Position numbers and translations under genes: made by a program. From assembly GCF_014697355.1 (NCBI RefSeq), contig NZ_JACJRQ010000016.1, forward strand, positions 123,414-187,413: a DNA stretch of 64,000 bases, written 5' to 3'. Positions 27,328-36,744 of this stretch are shown here, in pieces. Numbering within the stretch: position 1 is the stretch's first letter; every line of letters starts with the position of its first letter. This DNA comes from Nostoc calcicola FACHB-3891. Lineage in GTDB: Bacteria; Cyanobacteriota; Cyanobacteriia; Cyanobacteriales; Nostocaceae. Below the pieces are notes generated by a model. The model was not told where the DNA came from. It ran no database searches and saw only the letters and a list, made by a program, of their open reading frames with translations.

Positions 27328-27378
27328 TTAGGAGTTAGGAGTTAGGAGTTAGGAGTTAGGAGTTAGGAGTTAGGAGTT
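27328..27378. repeat. STRR heptamer run (TTAGGAG), about seven copies
   Basis: Tandem perfect 7-bp units directly followed by CTCCCTGC-type runs up to about 27490. The gap 27170-27497 holds no gene that I can see beyond these repeats and the promoter side of the S41 gene. Confidence 0.9.
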
Positions 27379-27497
27379 TGGAATTCTCACCTCTGCTCCC
27401 TGCTCCCTGCCCCCTGCCCCCTGCCTGTTCATCGTTCATCTGCCTCATCTCCCCCTACTGCCCACTCCCTACTCCCTACTCCCTACTCCCACACCTC

Positions 27498-28724
27498 TTA
27501 CGGCTCTACCCAGCGTTCATCTGCCTTAATCAGGTTGATTAATTCCTCTACGCCTTTGTCTTCTGGGACTTTTTTAATTTCTTCTCTGCCACGATACAAA
27601 GAAATGTAACCAGGTGTTTTACCGACATAACCATAGTCGGCATCTGCCATTTCTCCTGGCCCGTTGACAATGCAGCCCATAACTGCTATGTCCAGACCAG
27701 TTAAATGTTTGGTGGCTTCGCGGACTTTGTGTAGCACTTCTTCTAAATTAAACAAAGTCCGTCCACAAGAAGGACAGGCGACATATTCCACCATTGTTTT
27801 CCGCAATCCCAAGGCTTGGAGAATGCTGTAGCATACGGGAATTTCTTTTTCTGGTGGTTCTGTCAGTGACACGCGAATTGTGTCGCCGATGCCATCAGCA
27901 AGTAATGTCGCAATTCCAGCGGTGGATTTGATTCGTCCATATTCGCCATCACCGGCTTCGGTAACACCTAAATGTAGCGGATAATCCATACCTAGCTCAT
28001 CCATACGCTTGGCTATGAGGCGATAGGCGGCTACCATCACCGGTACTCGTGACGCTTTCATGGAAATGACCAAGTTACGGAAGTCTAAAGATTCACAGAT
28101 GCGAATAAATTCTATGGCTGATTCCACCATTCCTTCAGGGGTGTCACCGTAGGTAAATAGCATCCTTTCAGCCAGGGAACCGTGATTTACCCCAATTCGC
28201 ATAGATTTACCTTGATCTCGCAAAGAAACTACTAACGGTTCTAGGGTTTCGCGGATTTTTTCGCCGATTTCGTCAAATTCGGCTTTAGTATATTCGGTTC
28301 TATTAAAGTTTGGCTTTTCAAAGACATACAACCCTGGATTAATCCGCACCTTCTCTATGTGCTTGGATACTTCCAGAGCAATTTTCATGCCATTGTGATG
28401 GACATCAGCCACAACTGGCACGTCTTGGTAAGTTTTAATTAATTTTTGTTTAATTTCTGCTAACGCTTTAGCATGAGCCATACTTGGCACTGTGACGCGG
28501 ACAATTTCGCAGCCAATTTCGTGCAAACGACGAATAGCAGCCACGGAACCATCGATATCAAGAGTGTCTTCGTTAATCATCGACTGCACCACAACGGGGT
28601 AGCCACCCCCAATGGTGACATTACCTACCTTTACGGGACGGGTTTGACGCCGCTTGATAGTTGTATCAAAGGTAGGTTGAGTTGATGTAGTATTTGCAGT
28701 ATCCAGTGTGGGCAGAGTTTGCAT
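27498..28724 (-). CDS. ispG: 4-hydroxy-3-methylbut-2-enyl diphosphate synthase
   Basis: About 408 aa from the ATG at 28724; a TTG at 28739 is possible. IspG is the penultimate enzyme of the MEP isoprenoid pathway, using a [4Fe-4S] cluster and ferredoxin in cyanobacteria. Seen are the TIM-barrel start (RRQTRPVKVGNVTIGG, PVVVQSM), and the cluster cysteines in VACPSCGRTLFNLE and CIVNGPGEMADADYGYVG. Length matches the bacterial/cyanobacterial form. Another MEP gene, ispD, lies 6 kb away, but the two are not in one operon. Confidence 0.97.
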   Translation of the reverse strand: MQTLPTLDTANTTSTQPTFDTTIKRRQTRPVKVGNVTIGGGYPVVVQSMINEDTLDIDGSVAAIRRLHEIGCEIVRVTVPSMAHAKALAEIKQKLIKTYQDVPVVADVHHNGMKIALEVSKHIEKVRINPGLYVFEKPNFNRTEYTKAEFDEIGEKIRETLEPLVVSLRDQGKSMRIGVNHGSLAERMLFTYGDTPEGMVESAIEFIRICESLDFRNLVISMKASRVPVMVAAYRLIAKRMDELGMDYPLHLGVTEAGDGEYGRIKSTAGIATLLADGIGDTIRVSLTEPPEKEIPVCYSILQALGLRKTMVEYVACPSCGRTLFNLEEVLHKVREATKHLTGLDIAVMGCIVNGPGEMADADYGYVGKTPGYISLYRGREEIKKVPEDKGVEELINLIKADERWVEP

Positions 28725-29007
28725 AACCTGTAATGGCAAATTTGCTGTAGCTAAAATATCAGATTTGATAAATCTCTGTTTCCCAGATTGCCATAGTAGG
28801 GGTATTTTTGGGTAATGGAATTACAAAAAAGAAAATAAAGAAACAAAGGCTCGCCTGTTATGATGCGATCGCCTAAAATTCTCTTAACCAATCACAAACT
28901 ATGGATTAGAGCGAAAAACTGTGAGGTTGATGTTGTAGAGGGGATAACAGAAGGCGATCGCCGCATCATCAGCTAAATTAGACTTATCACCAAATGCTTT
29001 AACTCCC

Positions 29008-29226
29008 ATGCTAGAAAAAACATCCACATTTCAGAAAGTTATAGAAGCAGTAGAAGCATTAGACCCAGAAGCTCAAGCTATTCTTGTAGATATTATCCAA
29101 AAACGTCTTAAACAACAGCAAAGGAACGATTTATTAAAAGCGGTTGCAGAAGCTCGTGAAGCTTATGCTAAAGGGGAAGTACGTAGTGGAACTGTTGCTG
29201 ATTTCATGGCGGAGTTGGATGATTGA
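29008..29226 (+). CDS. Antitoxin-like protein of a type II toxin-antitoxin pair
   Basis: 72 aa, helical and acidic (FQKVIEAVEALDPEAQAILVDIIQKRLKQQQR, then EAYAKGEVRSGTVADFMAELDD). This layout is common in antitoxins next to RelE/ParE-like toxins in cyanobacteria. Its TGA overlaps the ATG of the following toxin-like frame by one base, the coupled arrangement expected of such pairs. Confidence 0.8.
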   Translation: MLEKTSTFQKVIEAVEALDPEAQAILVDIIQKRLKQQQRNDLLKAVAEAREAYAKGEVRSGTVADFMAELDD

Positions 29227-29507
29227 TGCAACTGCTTTGGAGTGCAAGATTTATTCGAGATTTTAAGCGTTTAGCGCGTTGAAACCCCCAATTACGCCCT
29301 CTGGTTGAGCAAACATTACAACAACTTGCAGAAGATCCTTTTTACCTTAGCCTGCATACTCATAAACTTAAAGGAGATTTATTGGGTACATCGGCTTGTT
29401 CCATAGACCACAACAATCGTATTCTATTTGAATTTGTTCCTCATCCTGATTCTGGGGAATTAGTAATTTATTTGTTGACTTTAGGTTCTCATGATGATGT
29501 GTACTAA
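29226..29507 (+). pseudogene. RelE/YafQ-like toxin with an in-frame stop
   Basis: From the ATG at 29226 the frame reads MQLLWSARFIRDFKRLAR, then TGA at 29280-29282 (codon 19), then 74 more sense codons to TAA at 29505-29507. The downstream part carries toxin-like features (LRPLVEQTLQQLAEDP, HKLKGDLLG.SACSID, RILFEFV, LLTLGSHDDVY). Without the TGA this would be a complete 93-residue toxin. A single base change explains the lesion, so it is probably a recently inactivated gene. A sequencing error is the main alternative. Confidence 0.8.
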
Positions 29508-29578
29508 GTAACACTAGGCTTGAAAAATTTGGGGATTCCAATTATTGATGTTATTACAGAATAAATCCAACTGTAATT

Positions 29579-30616
29579 ATGAATACCCAAGCAACAACCC
29601 AACTACCAACTCCCTCCCACTTTAACCCCGATAAAGTCAGCGAAGTTTGGCGCGTACCTTACCAAGAAATTGCAGCGGCAGCCGAAACCTGGGCAAAACA
29701 ACACAATATTCAACCTGCATCTTCAGATAAAACCCGCATTTGCCTACTATTAATTGATGTTCAAAATACCTTCTGCATTCCTGGATTTGAATTATTTGTA
29801 GGTGGAAAGTCTGGTACTGCCGCGGTGCAAGATAATCAGCGATTATCTGAATTTATCTATCGCAATTTAGGAATAATTACCAAAATTGTACCTACCCTCG
29901 ATACTCACACAGCAACGCAAATTTTTCATCCAATATTTTGGGTGAACGCCGCCGGAGAACATCCCACCCCGGCAGCTACTAGTATCACTCCTGGAGATAT
30001 CGAACAAGGTATTTGGAAAGTCAACCCAGCAGTTGCCGACAGTGTTACTAATGGCAGTTACGAATTATTAGAAAAACATGCTTATCATTACGTCAAGCAA
30101 CTGAGCCAAGATGGAAAATATCCTCTGACTGTTTGGCCTTATCATTCAATGCTGGGTGGCATTGGTCATGCTTTAGTTTCATCGGTAGAAGAAGCAATAT
30201 TTTTTCATGGCATTACTCGTCAAAATCAAACGCAATTTGAAATTAAAGGCGAAAATCCTTTAACAGAAAACTATTCGATTTTACGTCCAGAAGTTTTAGA
30301 AGATTTTGAACACCGTCCACTTGGTCAAAAGAATTCGCGGTTAATTAAGCAACTTTTAGAATTTGATGCTGTAATTATTGGTGGTCAAGCTAAAAGTCAT
30401 TGCGTCGCCTGGACAATTGACGATTTATTAACAGAAATTAAACAGGTAGATGCCACCCTTGCTCAAAAAATATATTTGCTAGAAGATTGCACTTCTCCTG
30501 TTGTTGTTCCCGGTGTTGTGGACTACACAGAACAGGCAGATGCAGCGTTTACCAGATTTGCAGAGGCAGGAATGCACATCATAAAATCTAGTGAAAATAT
30601 AGCATCGTTTTTTTAA
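29579..30616 (+). CDS. Isochorismatase/nicotinamidase-family cysteine hydrolase
   Basis: 345 aa, longer than the 180-220 aa usual for the family. The Asp of LLIDVQNTF (about 57-65), the metal-site-like DTHTATQIFHP (about 108-118) and the nucleophile Cys in GGQAKSHCVAW (about 266-276) are present. Family members hydrolyse nicotinamide, isochorismate or related amides. The extra length is at the N-terminus and in a central insertion. The substrate cannot be read from the sequence, and the neighbours give no clue. Confidence 0.85.
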   Translation: MNTQATTQLPTPSHFNPDKVSEVWRVPYQEIAAAAETWAKQHNIQPASSDKTRICLLLIDVQNTFCIPGFELFVGGKSGTAAVQDNQRLSEFIYRNLGIITKIVPTLDTHTATQIFHPIFWVNAAGEHPTPAATSITPGDIEQGIWKVNPAVADSVTNGSYELLEKHAYHYVKQLSQDGKYPLTVWPYHSMLGGIGHALVSSVEEAIFFHGITRQNQTQFEIKGENPLTENYSILRPEVLEDFEHRPLGQKNSRLIKQLLEFDAVIIGGQAKSHCVAWTIDDLLTEIKQVDATLAQKIYLLEDCTSPVVVPGVVDYTEQADAAFTRFAEAGMHIIKSSENIASFF

Positions 30617-30712
30617 CGCAAAGGATCGCAAAGGTTTCGCAGAGGAACACAGAGATTTCCTTTGCGTTCCTTTGCGTTTTCCTCTGCGTTCCTTTGCGTT
30701 TCAAAACAAACC

Positions 30713-31606
30713 TCATTTCTTCAAATAACTCTTTGGATCTTGCGCTACCCAACCTAGAGATGAACTAGAACGGATTTCAAAATGGAGATGGGGTTGACTG
30801 GCGCTTGGTGTTCCACTGGTGCCTACGGTTCCCAATAAATCTCCTTTTTTTACTTGCTGACCAACACTCACTTTGATGCTGTCAAGTTGGGCGTAGCGGC
30901 TTTGGAGTCCGCCACTGTGGTTAATGATGACCAGTTTGCCATAAGAACCTTGCTCGTTGGCAAAGGCTACGGTTCCAGGGGCGATCGCTAGCACATCTGT
31001 ACCAACTGGTGCTAACAAATCAACGCCGCTATGGAAGAAAACTTGACCTGTACTAGGATTAATCTGCCAGCCATAAGCTAATGCCACAGTTACCACTTCT
31101 GCCAGGGGATATCCAGACAGAGACGCACGGTTTTGCGTGCCTGTATCAGTAGGTACAGGTGACTTAGTGACAACACCATCGGGCGACCAATTTACCCCCG
31201 GAACAAACACGATTCTGGGGTCTTGTTGGCAACCATTCACCTCAAAAAGGCTGTCAGCACGAACCTTGTATTTTGCCGCCACTTGCCGCCAAGTTTGACC
31301 GCGAGGCACTTCGACTACAATCCCATTGTAGGGAGGAATTTGCAGTACAGTGCCAACGGTGGCGGCTCCGTTGTTCTGCAAAGCTGGATTCATCCCAATA
31401 ATAGTTGTGGGAATGAGATTATAGCGCTGCGCTATGCTCTCCAAAGTTTCGCCACGAACTACTTTATGGCGTTGGAAGCGAGATAGGGCTGGAGTTGGGC
31501 AACCACCTACAGCAGCACTGGCGCTGTTCAAGTTTGGCAGTATGGATACTAAGCCCAAGGCGCTAACTAAGCTACAGAGAAATAGTTGACGAAAAGGTAA
31601 AGTCAT
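30713..31606 (-). CDS. LysM - M23 peptidoglycan peptidase
   Basis: 297 aa. Signal peptide, then two LysM-like modules (HKVVRGETLESIAQRYNLIP, about 47-66, and VEVPRGQTWRQVAAKYKV, about 98-115), then an M23 zinc peptidase domain with HSGVDLLAP and the HLHFEIR metal motif near the end. Such proteins cleave or remodel peptidoglycan, or activate amidases if inactive; here the zinc ligands are retained, so activity is likely. It is convergent with the isochorismatase gene across a gap of CTTTGCG-type repeats. Confidence 0.92.
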   Translation of the reverse strand: MTLPFRQLFLCSLVSALGLVSILPNLNSASAAVGGCPTPALSRFQRHKVVRGETLESIAQRYNLIPTTIIGMNPALQNNGAATVGTVLQIPPYNGIVVEVPRGQTWRQVAAKYKVRADSLFEVNGCQQDPRIVFVPGVNWSPDGVVTKSPVPTDTGTQNRASLSGYPLAEVVTVALAYGWQINPSTGQVFFHSGVDLLAPVGTDVLAIAPGTVAFANEQGSYGKLVIINHSGGLQSRYAQLDSIKVSVGQQVKKGDLLGTVGTSGTPSASQPHLHFEIRSSSSLGWVAQDPKSYLKK

Positions 31607-31867
31607 GTATACAAGTCAATAGCGCATTAACTTTAGATTTTAGATGGAGATTTTAGGGATTGGGGACTGGGGAGGCAGGGGAAAAGGTTAAAGGTTAAAG
31701 GGAAAAGGAATAAATTTAATCTTTCCCCTTTTCCCCTTACTCCTTTCCCCATTCCCAATCCCCAGTCCCCACTCCCCAATTCCTCCTAAATTGATCTGTC
31801 CACTTGCCGTTAGCTTGACTACACTTAGAAATTAGCAACTGCATTGCTGTCCTTGAGCAGAATGATT

Positions 31868-33073
31868 ATGAAGTTATCCTTAAAGCAACTTGCCGTTTAT
31901 CTGTTTTTACTGGTGATCGGCGGTGGTGCAGGTTTGTTTGGCAGTCGTTATCTGATGCCACAAAATTCCTCGTTCCAGCAGTTAAAAAATGTAACGATGG
32001 CTTTGCCTCCAGAATCGGTAGTTCCCAATTCTCCCAGCGGGGCGATCGGGATTCCTGGGGGCGATAATGTAAATTTTATTGCAACGGCAGTGCAGAAAGT
32101 TGGCCCCGCTGTGGTGCGAATTAATGCCACCCGCAAAGTAGCCAATCCCATTTCTGACGCTTTAAAAAATCCCCTCTTGCGGCGATTTTTTGGAGAAGAT
32201 GAGCAACCAATTCCCCAAGAACGCATTGAACGCGGTACAGGATCGGGATTTATTTTGAGCGAAGATGGACAACTACTCACCAACGCTCATGTAGTAGCCG
32301 ATACAGATACAGTACTAGTTACCCTGAAGGATGGTCGGACTTTAGAGGGTAAGGTGGTGGGAGTTGATTCGATGACTGATGTGGCGGTAGTGAAAATCAA
32401 AGCCAATCATCTACCAACGGTGAAGCTGGGAAATTCCCAAAACTTGATACCAGGACAGTGGGCGATCGCTATTGGCAATCCTCTGGGTTTAGATAATACT
32501 GTCACCATCGGCATCATCAGCGCTACAGACCGCACTAGCGCTCAAGTTGGTGTCCCAGATAAGCGAGTTACTTTCATCCAAACTGATGCTGCAATTAACC
32601 CCGGCAATTCCGGCGGTCCTTTGTTAAACGCCCAAGGCGAAGTGATTGGTATTAACACTGCCATCCGCGCTGATGCTCAAGGACTCGGCTTTGCCATTCC
32701 CATTGAAACCGCTGCCCGCATTGCCAATGAACTTTTCACCAAAGGGCGTGTAGAACATCCCTTCTTGGGTATTGACATGGCAGACCTTTCTCCTAGCAGA
32801 AAACAGCAGATTAATCAAGAAAATCAGCTGAATATTCAGCAGGATGTGGGGGTTGCGATCAAAGGAGTAACAGAGGACTCTCCAGCTAAGCGGGGAGGAC
32901 TTCTTCCTGGTGACGTGATTCAAAAAGTCAACGGTCAGCCAGTCAAAACCTCAGCCCAAGTACAGAAGCTGGTAGAGTCCAGCAAAGTCGGGGATATTTT
33001 AGCGATGGAAGTCAACCGCAGCGGTAAAATTCAAACCTTTAAAGTGCAATCAGGAACTTATCCCAAAAAATAG
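31868..33073 (+). CDS. HtrA/Deg-family serine protease (HhoA/HhoB/HtrA type)
   Basis: About 401 aa from the ATG at 31868 (MKLSLKQLAVYLF); Met codons at 31844 and 31862 are alternatives. An N-terminal membrane/signal segment precedes a trypsin-like domain with His in TNAHVVADT, Asp in DSMTDVAVVKI and Ser in NPGNSGGPLL, then one PDZ domain (VAIKGVTEDSPAKRGGLLPGDVIQKVNG, about 330-358). One PDZ domain is the pattern of the cyanobacterial Deg proteases. It degrades or refolds damaged exported proteins. Paralogue identity is not resolved. Confidence 0.93.
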   Translation: MKLSLKQLAVYLFLLVIGGGAGLFGSRYLMPQNSSFQQLKNVTMALPPESVVPNSPSGAIGIPGGDNVNFIATAVQKVGPAVVRINATRKVANPISDALKNPLLRRFFGEDEQPIPQERIERGTGSGFILSEDGQLLTNAHVVADTDTVLVTLKDGRTLEGKVVGVDSMTDVAVVKIKANHLPTVKLGNSQNLIPGQWAIAIGNPLGLDNTVTIGIISATDRTSAQVGVPDKRVTFIQTDAAINPGNSGGPLLNAQGEVIGINTAIRADAQGLGFAIPIETAARIANELFTKGRVEHPFLGIDMADLSPSRKQQINQENQLNIQQDVGVAIKGVTEDSPAKRGGLLPGDVIQKVNGQPVKTSAQVQKLVESSKVGDILAMEVNRSGKIQTFKVQSGTYPKK

Positions 33074-33079
33074 TTAGGA

Positions 33080-33107
33080 GAGACGCGATTAATCGCGTCT
33101 GTACAAG
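33080..33107. repeat. Palindromic GAGACGCGATT..AATCGCGTCT element
   Basis: A short palindrome ending in TACAA, related to the outer arms of the 6717 repeat and to the element inside the DUF3685 gene at 41999-42036. Confidence 0.75.
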
Positions 33108-33190
33108 AGTGAGGAGTTATGAGTTAGAAGTTAAAAATTTCCCGCAACTTCTAACTCATAACTGATAATTCTCAACTCTCAACTCATCAC

Positions 33191-33529
33191 TCATAACTTT
33201 TGTTCTAACTGCATCCTTTGTTCCATCTGACGCAGAAAATAACCCGTCATCATGGCCGATGCGAGAAGCCCAGCTAGGTTCTCCCGATCTGTTGTAATTT
33301 GGACATTGAAATTTTCTGCCGGGAGCATTCCTACTAGCCCTTGGACATTTTGCGAGATGATTTGTTTAATTTCAGGGCTGACAGACTGGGCGACCCGGGC
33401 TAGAACATCAGGAGACTGATGTTGTAGATATTTGAGTAATTGATTGGGGTATTCTTCAGAATGATCCGAAAGAAGTTGATTAGGGTGTTCCTCAGAGTTG
33501 TCATTCAAAAAGTCAGGATTAAACACCAT
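33191..33529 (-). CDS. DUF760-family protein
   Basis: 112 aa. The core (LLKYLQHQSPDVLARVAQSVSPEIKQIISQNVQGLVGMLP, and LAGLLASAMMTGYFLRQMEQRM) matches DUF760, a small family shared by cyanobacteria and plastids, of unknown function. The N-terminus has an internal duplication: SEEHPNQLL and SEEYPNQLL lie 12 codons apart. Confidence 0.85.
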   Translation of the reverse strand: MVFNPDFLNDNSEEHPNQLLSDHSEEYPNQLLKYLQHQSPDVLARVAQSVSPEIKQIISQNVQGLVGMLPAENFNVQITTDRENLAGLLASAMMTGYFLRQMEQRMQLEQKL

Positions 33530-33739
33530 TGGCAGTTTTATTTAGCTTAATTGCTAACTCTACTCTAAACCATAGTACAAGGGTAGCGCATTCACCACGG
33601 GTATAAGTCATTAAGAGGAGGGGGCAAACAGGGCATGGGGAAAGGGAAAGGGGTAAGGGGAAAAGGGAAAGATTAAATTTATTCCTTTTCCCTTTAACCT
33701 TTAACCTTTTCCCCTGCCCCATGCCCCATGCCCCATTCC

Positions 33740-34282
33740 CTATTCCCTACTCGCCACTCCCTTCAGTTCTAGTTCTAGTTCTAGTTGTTCTTCCTTCTGG
33801 TTGGTGGCAAGTATCTGGGGAAGTTCTTCGATTTGGAAGTATTGATGAAATTTCGGGGTTACTTGCAGCGAGTAGGAGCGAGAATCGCTGTCTCGCCGCT
33901 TGCGGACGAAACCAAGTTCAACGAGTTCCGGAACGTGCTGATATACTCCTGAACCCCGCAAGTTAATTAAGTCGCTCTGGAGTATGGGATTATTGAGAGC
34001 GATCGCTGCCAAAGTTCGCAATGCACCTACACCCAGTTCTACTGGTATCATTGTTTGCACTAAATCATGAAAATCAGACCTGAGTTGCAAACTGTAACCG
34101 TCTGGGGTTTCTACTACTTCTAGGGCGCTATCTCGGTGGGCATAGTTGTCCATTAGTTCAATAATGCCTTCCTTAACAGTGGTGCGATCGCTTGCAGCAT
34201 ACTCGGCGATTTCGCCGAGCGACAAGGGTTTACCCTTCAAATAGAGAATCGCTTCTATCTTAGTCGCTGTGGCTGTAATCAT
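33740..34282 (-). CDS. scpB: Segregation and condensation protein B
   Basis: 180 aa. ScpB is a winged-helix partner of the SMC-ScpA condensin. The start TKIEAILYLKGKPLSLGEIAEYA and the segments LRTLAAIALNNPILQSDLINLRG and GSGVYQHVPELVELGFVRKRRD are typical of ScpB. The acidic, Leu/Glu repeat at the end (EEQLELELELKG) is coded by CTAGTT-type short repeats. No scpA is seen nearby, as is usual in cyanobacteria. Confidence 0.92.
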   Translation of the reverse strand: MITATATKIEAILYLKGKPLSLGEIAEYAASDRTTVKEGIIELMDNYAHRDSALEVVETPDGYSLQLRSDFHDLVQTMIPVELGVGALRTLAAIALNNPILQSDLINLRGSGVYQHVPELVELGFVRKRRDSDSRSYSLQVTPKFHQYFQIEELPQILATNQKEEQLELELELKGVASRE

Positions 34283-34518
34283 TTAGTGGTTAGTCGTTGG
34301 TCATTGGTTATTAGTCGTTGGTCATCGGTCATTGGTCATTAGTTATTTACAAATGACGAGGGACAAATGACAACTAACAATCAACAAGTCTCTGGGATTA
34401 TATCCTAAAATGTCAAAAATGTTTTGATAATTTCAAAATAGGGGATTGGGGATTGGGGATTGGTTATTAATTCTCGTCCCTTACTCCCTCATCTTCCTCA
34501 TCTTCCTCATCTCCCCCA

Positions 34519-35202
34519 TCAAAGGCCTCTGCTCGTAAGGATAAATTCTGCGATCGCTAAATCTTGTGGGGTGGTAACTTTTAAATTTGTCTCTTCCCCT
34601 TCGACAATTCGGACTTGGATGCCGCATCTTTCAAACAAAGCGGCATCGTCTGTTACTTCCCAGCCTTGACGGACACCTTCAGCATGACACTGCTTCAACA
34701 ATTTGACATCAAATCCTTGGGGCGTTTGTGCTGCCCACAGTTGTTGTCTGTCGGGTGTACTTTGAATTATTCCTTGTCCATCAACAACTTTGATGGTGTC
34801 TTTGACGGGCACCGCAGCAATTAAACCGGGACATTGGCTAATGGCTTGGGCACAAGAGTTAAATAAATCTGGTGTGACTAGACATCTGGCTCCGTCGTGA
34901 ATCAAGACTTGTTCGGCATTGGCTGGCAGAGCCTGTAACCCATTGTAAACAGACTCTTGGCGGGTGGAGCCGCCTGGAATCAATTCTACTGGTTTAGTTA
35001 GTTTCAAATCGGTGAGAATTGCCTTAAAATCAGGCCAGTCAGTGGGTTGGGAAATAATTCCGATCCAACTGATTTTACTGGCTGCTTGGGCGGCTAACAA
35101 AGTCCAAGCAATAATTGGTTGCGATCGCACCTGAAGCAGGAGTTTATTGCGGTTACTCCCCATCCTTTTTCCGATTCCCGCAGCTGGAATTAGTAAATAC
35201 AC
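34519..35202 (-). CDS. ispD: 2-C-methyl-D-erythritol 4-phosphate cytidylyltransferase
   Basis: About 227 aa from the GTG at 35202, chosen because GAGG lies 6 bp upstream; a TTG at 35214 is also possible. IspD makes CDP-ME in the MEP isoprenoid pathway. The nucleotide-binding PAAGIGKRMG motif starts the protein. Further motifs are VLIHDGARCLV and DDAALFERCG. It is divergent from the glycosyltransferase gene with 69 bp between. Confidence 0.95.
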   Translation of the reverse strand: MYLLIPAAGIGKRMGSNRNKLLLQVRSQPIIAWTLLAAQAASKISWIGIISQPTDWPDFKAILTDLKLTKPVELIPGGSTRQESVYNGLQALPANAEQVLIHDGARCLVTPDLFNSCAQAISQCPGLIAAVPVKDTIKVVDGQGIIQSTPDRQQLWAAQTPQGFDVKLLKQCHAEGVRQGWEVTDDAALFERCGIQVRIVEGEETNLKVTTPQDLAIAEFILTSRGL

Positions 35203-35271
35203 AGAATTCCTCAATCTTTAAGCTATATATTTTCCCCTAAAATAGGGAGCGAGTAAGCGTCAATAAATATT

Positions 35272-36234
35272 ATGCGAGTAGTAGCCCTTGTACCTGGCGG
35301 AATTGGCGACCAAATTCTCTTCTTTCCGACTCTAGATGACCTGAAGCGCTATTACCCAAACGCTCAGATAGATGTCGTTGTTGAACCCCAAGCAAAGGCG
35401 GCCTACCAGGTCAGCAAGTCAGTTCACGAGGTACTGGCTTTTGATTTCAAAGACCGTAACAGTCTGGCAGATTGGGGCAACCTGGTGGGCACAATTCGCG
35501 ATCGCGAATACGATGTTGTCATTGCTGTTGGGCAAAGTTGGTTGCTTGGTCTTTTACTCTGGTTGGCGGGAATTCCCATACGTATTGGCTACCAAGGCAA
35601 GGGTTCGGTTTTTCTAACCCACACTGTGCCGTTCAAACCATCCCAGTATGGCGCCGCAGCATATCATGACTTGCTGCAACCATTGGGTATCAATACTCCT
35701 GTACCAGAGTTAGCTGTAAATGTGCCAAAACCAGATATTGAATGGGCACAAAAAGAACAAAAACGCTTAGGAATACATGAAACAGGCTATGTCTTGATTC
35801 ATCATGGCCGTTCTGAACAGTTATTTCAAGCTAAAGAACAGGATAAAATCTATCCTATTGAAAGTTGGCGGCAAATTATCCAAGATTTCCAATACAAGCA
35901 GCCGGATCTGCCTGTGGTGGTAATTAAGGGGGCTGAGGATGACCAGTTTGTGCGATCGCTACTGGAGTCTTCTCCAGAGATCAAAGTAACTGCCCCAAAT
36001 GATATTGGCAAGTTAACTGCCATGATTGCCGGGGCAAACTTGATGTTGTCTACTGACAGTGCGGCACTACAACTGAGTGTTGCAGTACAAACTTACACTA
36101 TTGCCTTGTTTGGCCCCACCGATCCAGCTAAGTCGTTGCCGAAAAACGATAAATTCCTGGCCATTAAATCCGCTACGGGCAAAACGGCAGATATTTCACC
36201 AAACGCTGTTTTGGAGAAAATTTGGGGTGGTTGA
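35272..36234 (+). CDS. Glycosyltransferase family 9 (heptosyltransferase-like)
   Basis: 320 aa. GT-B fold with the family start VALVPGGIGDQILFFPTLDDLKRYYP, a substrate-side TVPFKPSQYGAAAYHDLL region and the C-terminal ADLMLSTDSAALQLSVAVQ-type motif (here GANLMLSTDSAALQLS) with ALFGPTDP. It probably adds a sugar to a cell-envelope polysaccharide. The acceptor is not known. Confidence 0.88.
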   Translation: MRVVALVPGGIGDQILFFPTLDDLKRYYPNAQIDVVVEPQAKAAYQVSKSVHEVLAFDFKDRNSLADWGNLVGTIRDREYDVVIAVGQSWLLGLLLWLAGIPIRIGYQGKGSVFLTHTVPFKPSQYGAAAYHDLLQPLGINTPVPELAVNVPKPDIEWAQKEQKRLGIHETGYVLIHHGRSEQLFQAKEQDKIYPIESWRQIIQDFQYKQPDLPVVVIKGAEDDQFVRSLLESSPEIKVTAPNDIGKLTAMIAGANLMLSTDSAALQLSVAVQTYTIALFGPTDPAKSLPKNDKFLAIKSATGKTADISPNAVLEKIWGG

Positions 36235-36354
36235 AGAAGAATACAGAATTCAGAATACAGAATTCAGAATCAATTCAGTGGAGAATTGCAACCGACTACT
36301 TACGTAGAACCCCGTGCATCTATCATCTGTGTCAACTTCAGGTGAAGCCTTAAG

Positions 36355-36395
36355 ATATTGGGTATTCCCAACCATCGGCGGGGAATACCCAATAT
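36355..36395. repeat. Perfect 15-bp inverted repeat (hairpin)
   Basis: ATATTGGGTATTCCC and GGGAATACCCAATAT around an 11-base loop, 120 bp after the glycosyltransferase gene. There is no T-run, so it is not clearly a terminator. Confidence 0.7.
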
Positions 36396-36450
36396 TAGTA
36401 GGGTGCGCTTTTTTGCCCAATCCCCCACTTCAAGCATTGCTATAGCAAGA

Positions 36451-36500
36451 GACTGGGGACTGGGGACTGGGGACTGGGGACTGGGGACTGGGGACTGGGT
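36451..36500. repeat. STRR heptamer run (ACTGGGG), about seven copies
   Basis: Perfect 7-bp tandem repeat, another family of the short tandem repeats found throughout the gaps of this window. Confidence 0.9.
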
Positions 36501-36744
36501 GAAAAGTCTTTTTGTGTCTGAGTTTTATCATCTTATTGATGTCCTAATACCAATTCTCTATGAACATGCGCCTAATTATTCTGGGACAAACCTCTGCGTA
36601 CCTTTGCGTTAACCTCCGCGTACCTTTGCGTTTAAAAAAAATCGGCATATTTGGCGCAGCCTCACAAAGAAACGGTATAAGCACCTTAGCTGTTGCTATA
36701 AATTCTGAACTCTGAATTCTGACTCCTGAATTCTGACTTCTTCT

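Larger units (their letters stand above)
36235..36744. other. 510-bp repeat-filled gap without a gene
   Basis: Contents: EcoRI-like ATTCAGA repeats at both ends, a perfect 15-bp inverted repeat at 36355-36395, a run of 7-bp ACTGGGG units at 36451-36500, and CCTTTGCGT-type dispersed repeats near 36590-36640. I see no gene. Confidence 0.8.

Noticed and set aside
27328..27490. Tandem repeats suggestive of a CRISPR array
   Set aside because: The units are 7 bp, directly adjacent and without spacers. They are STRR-type repeats, and no cas genes are present.
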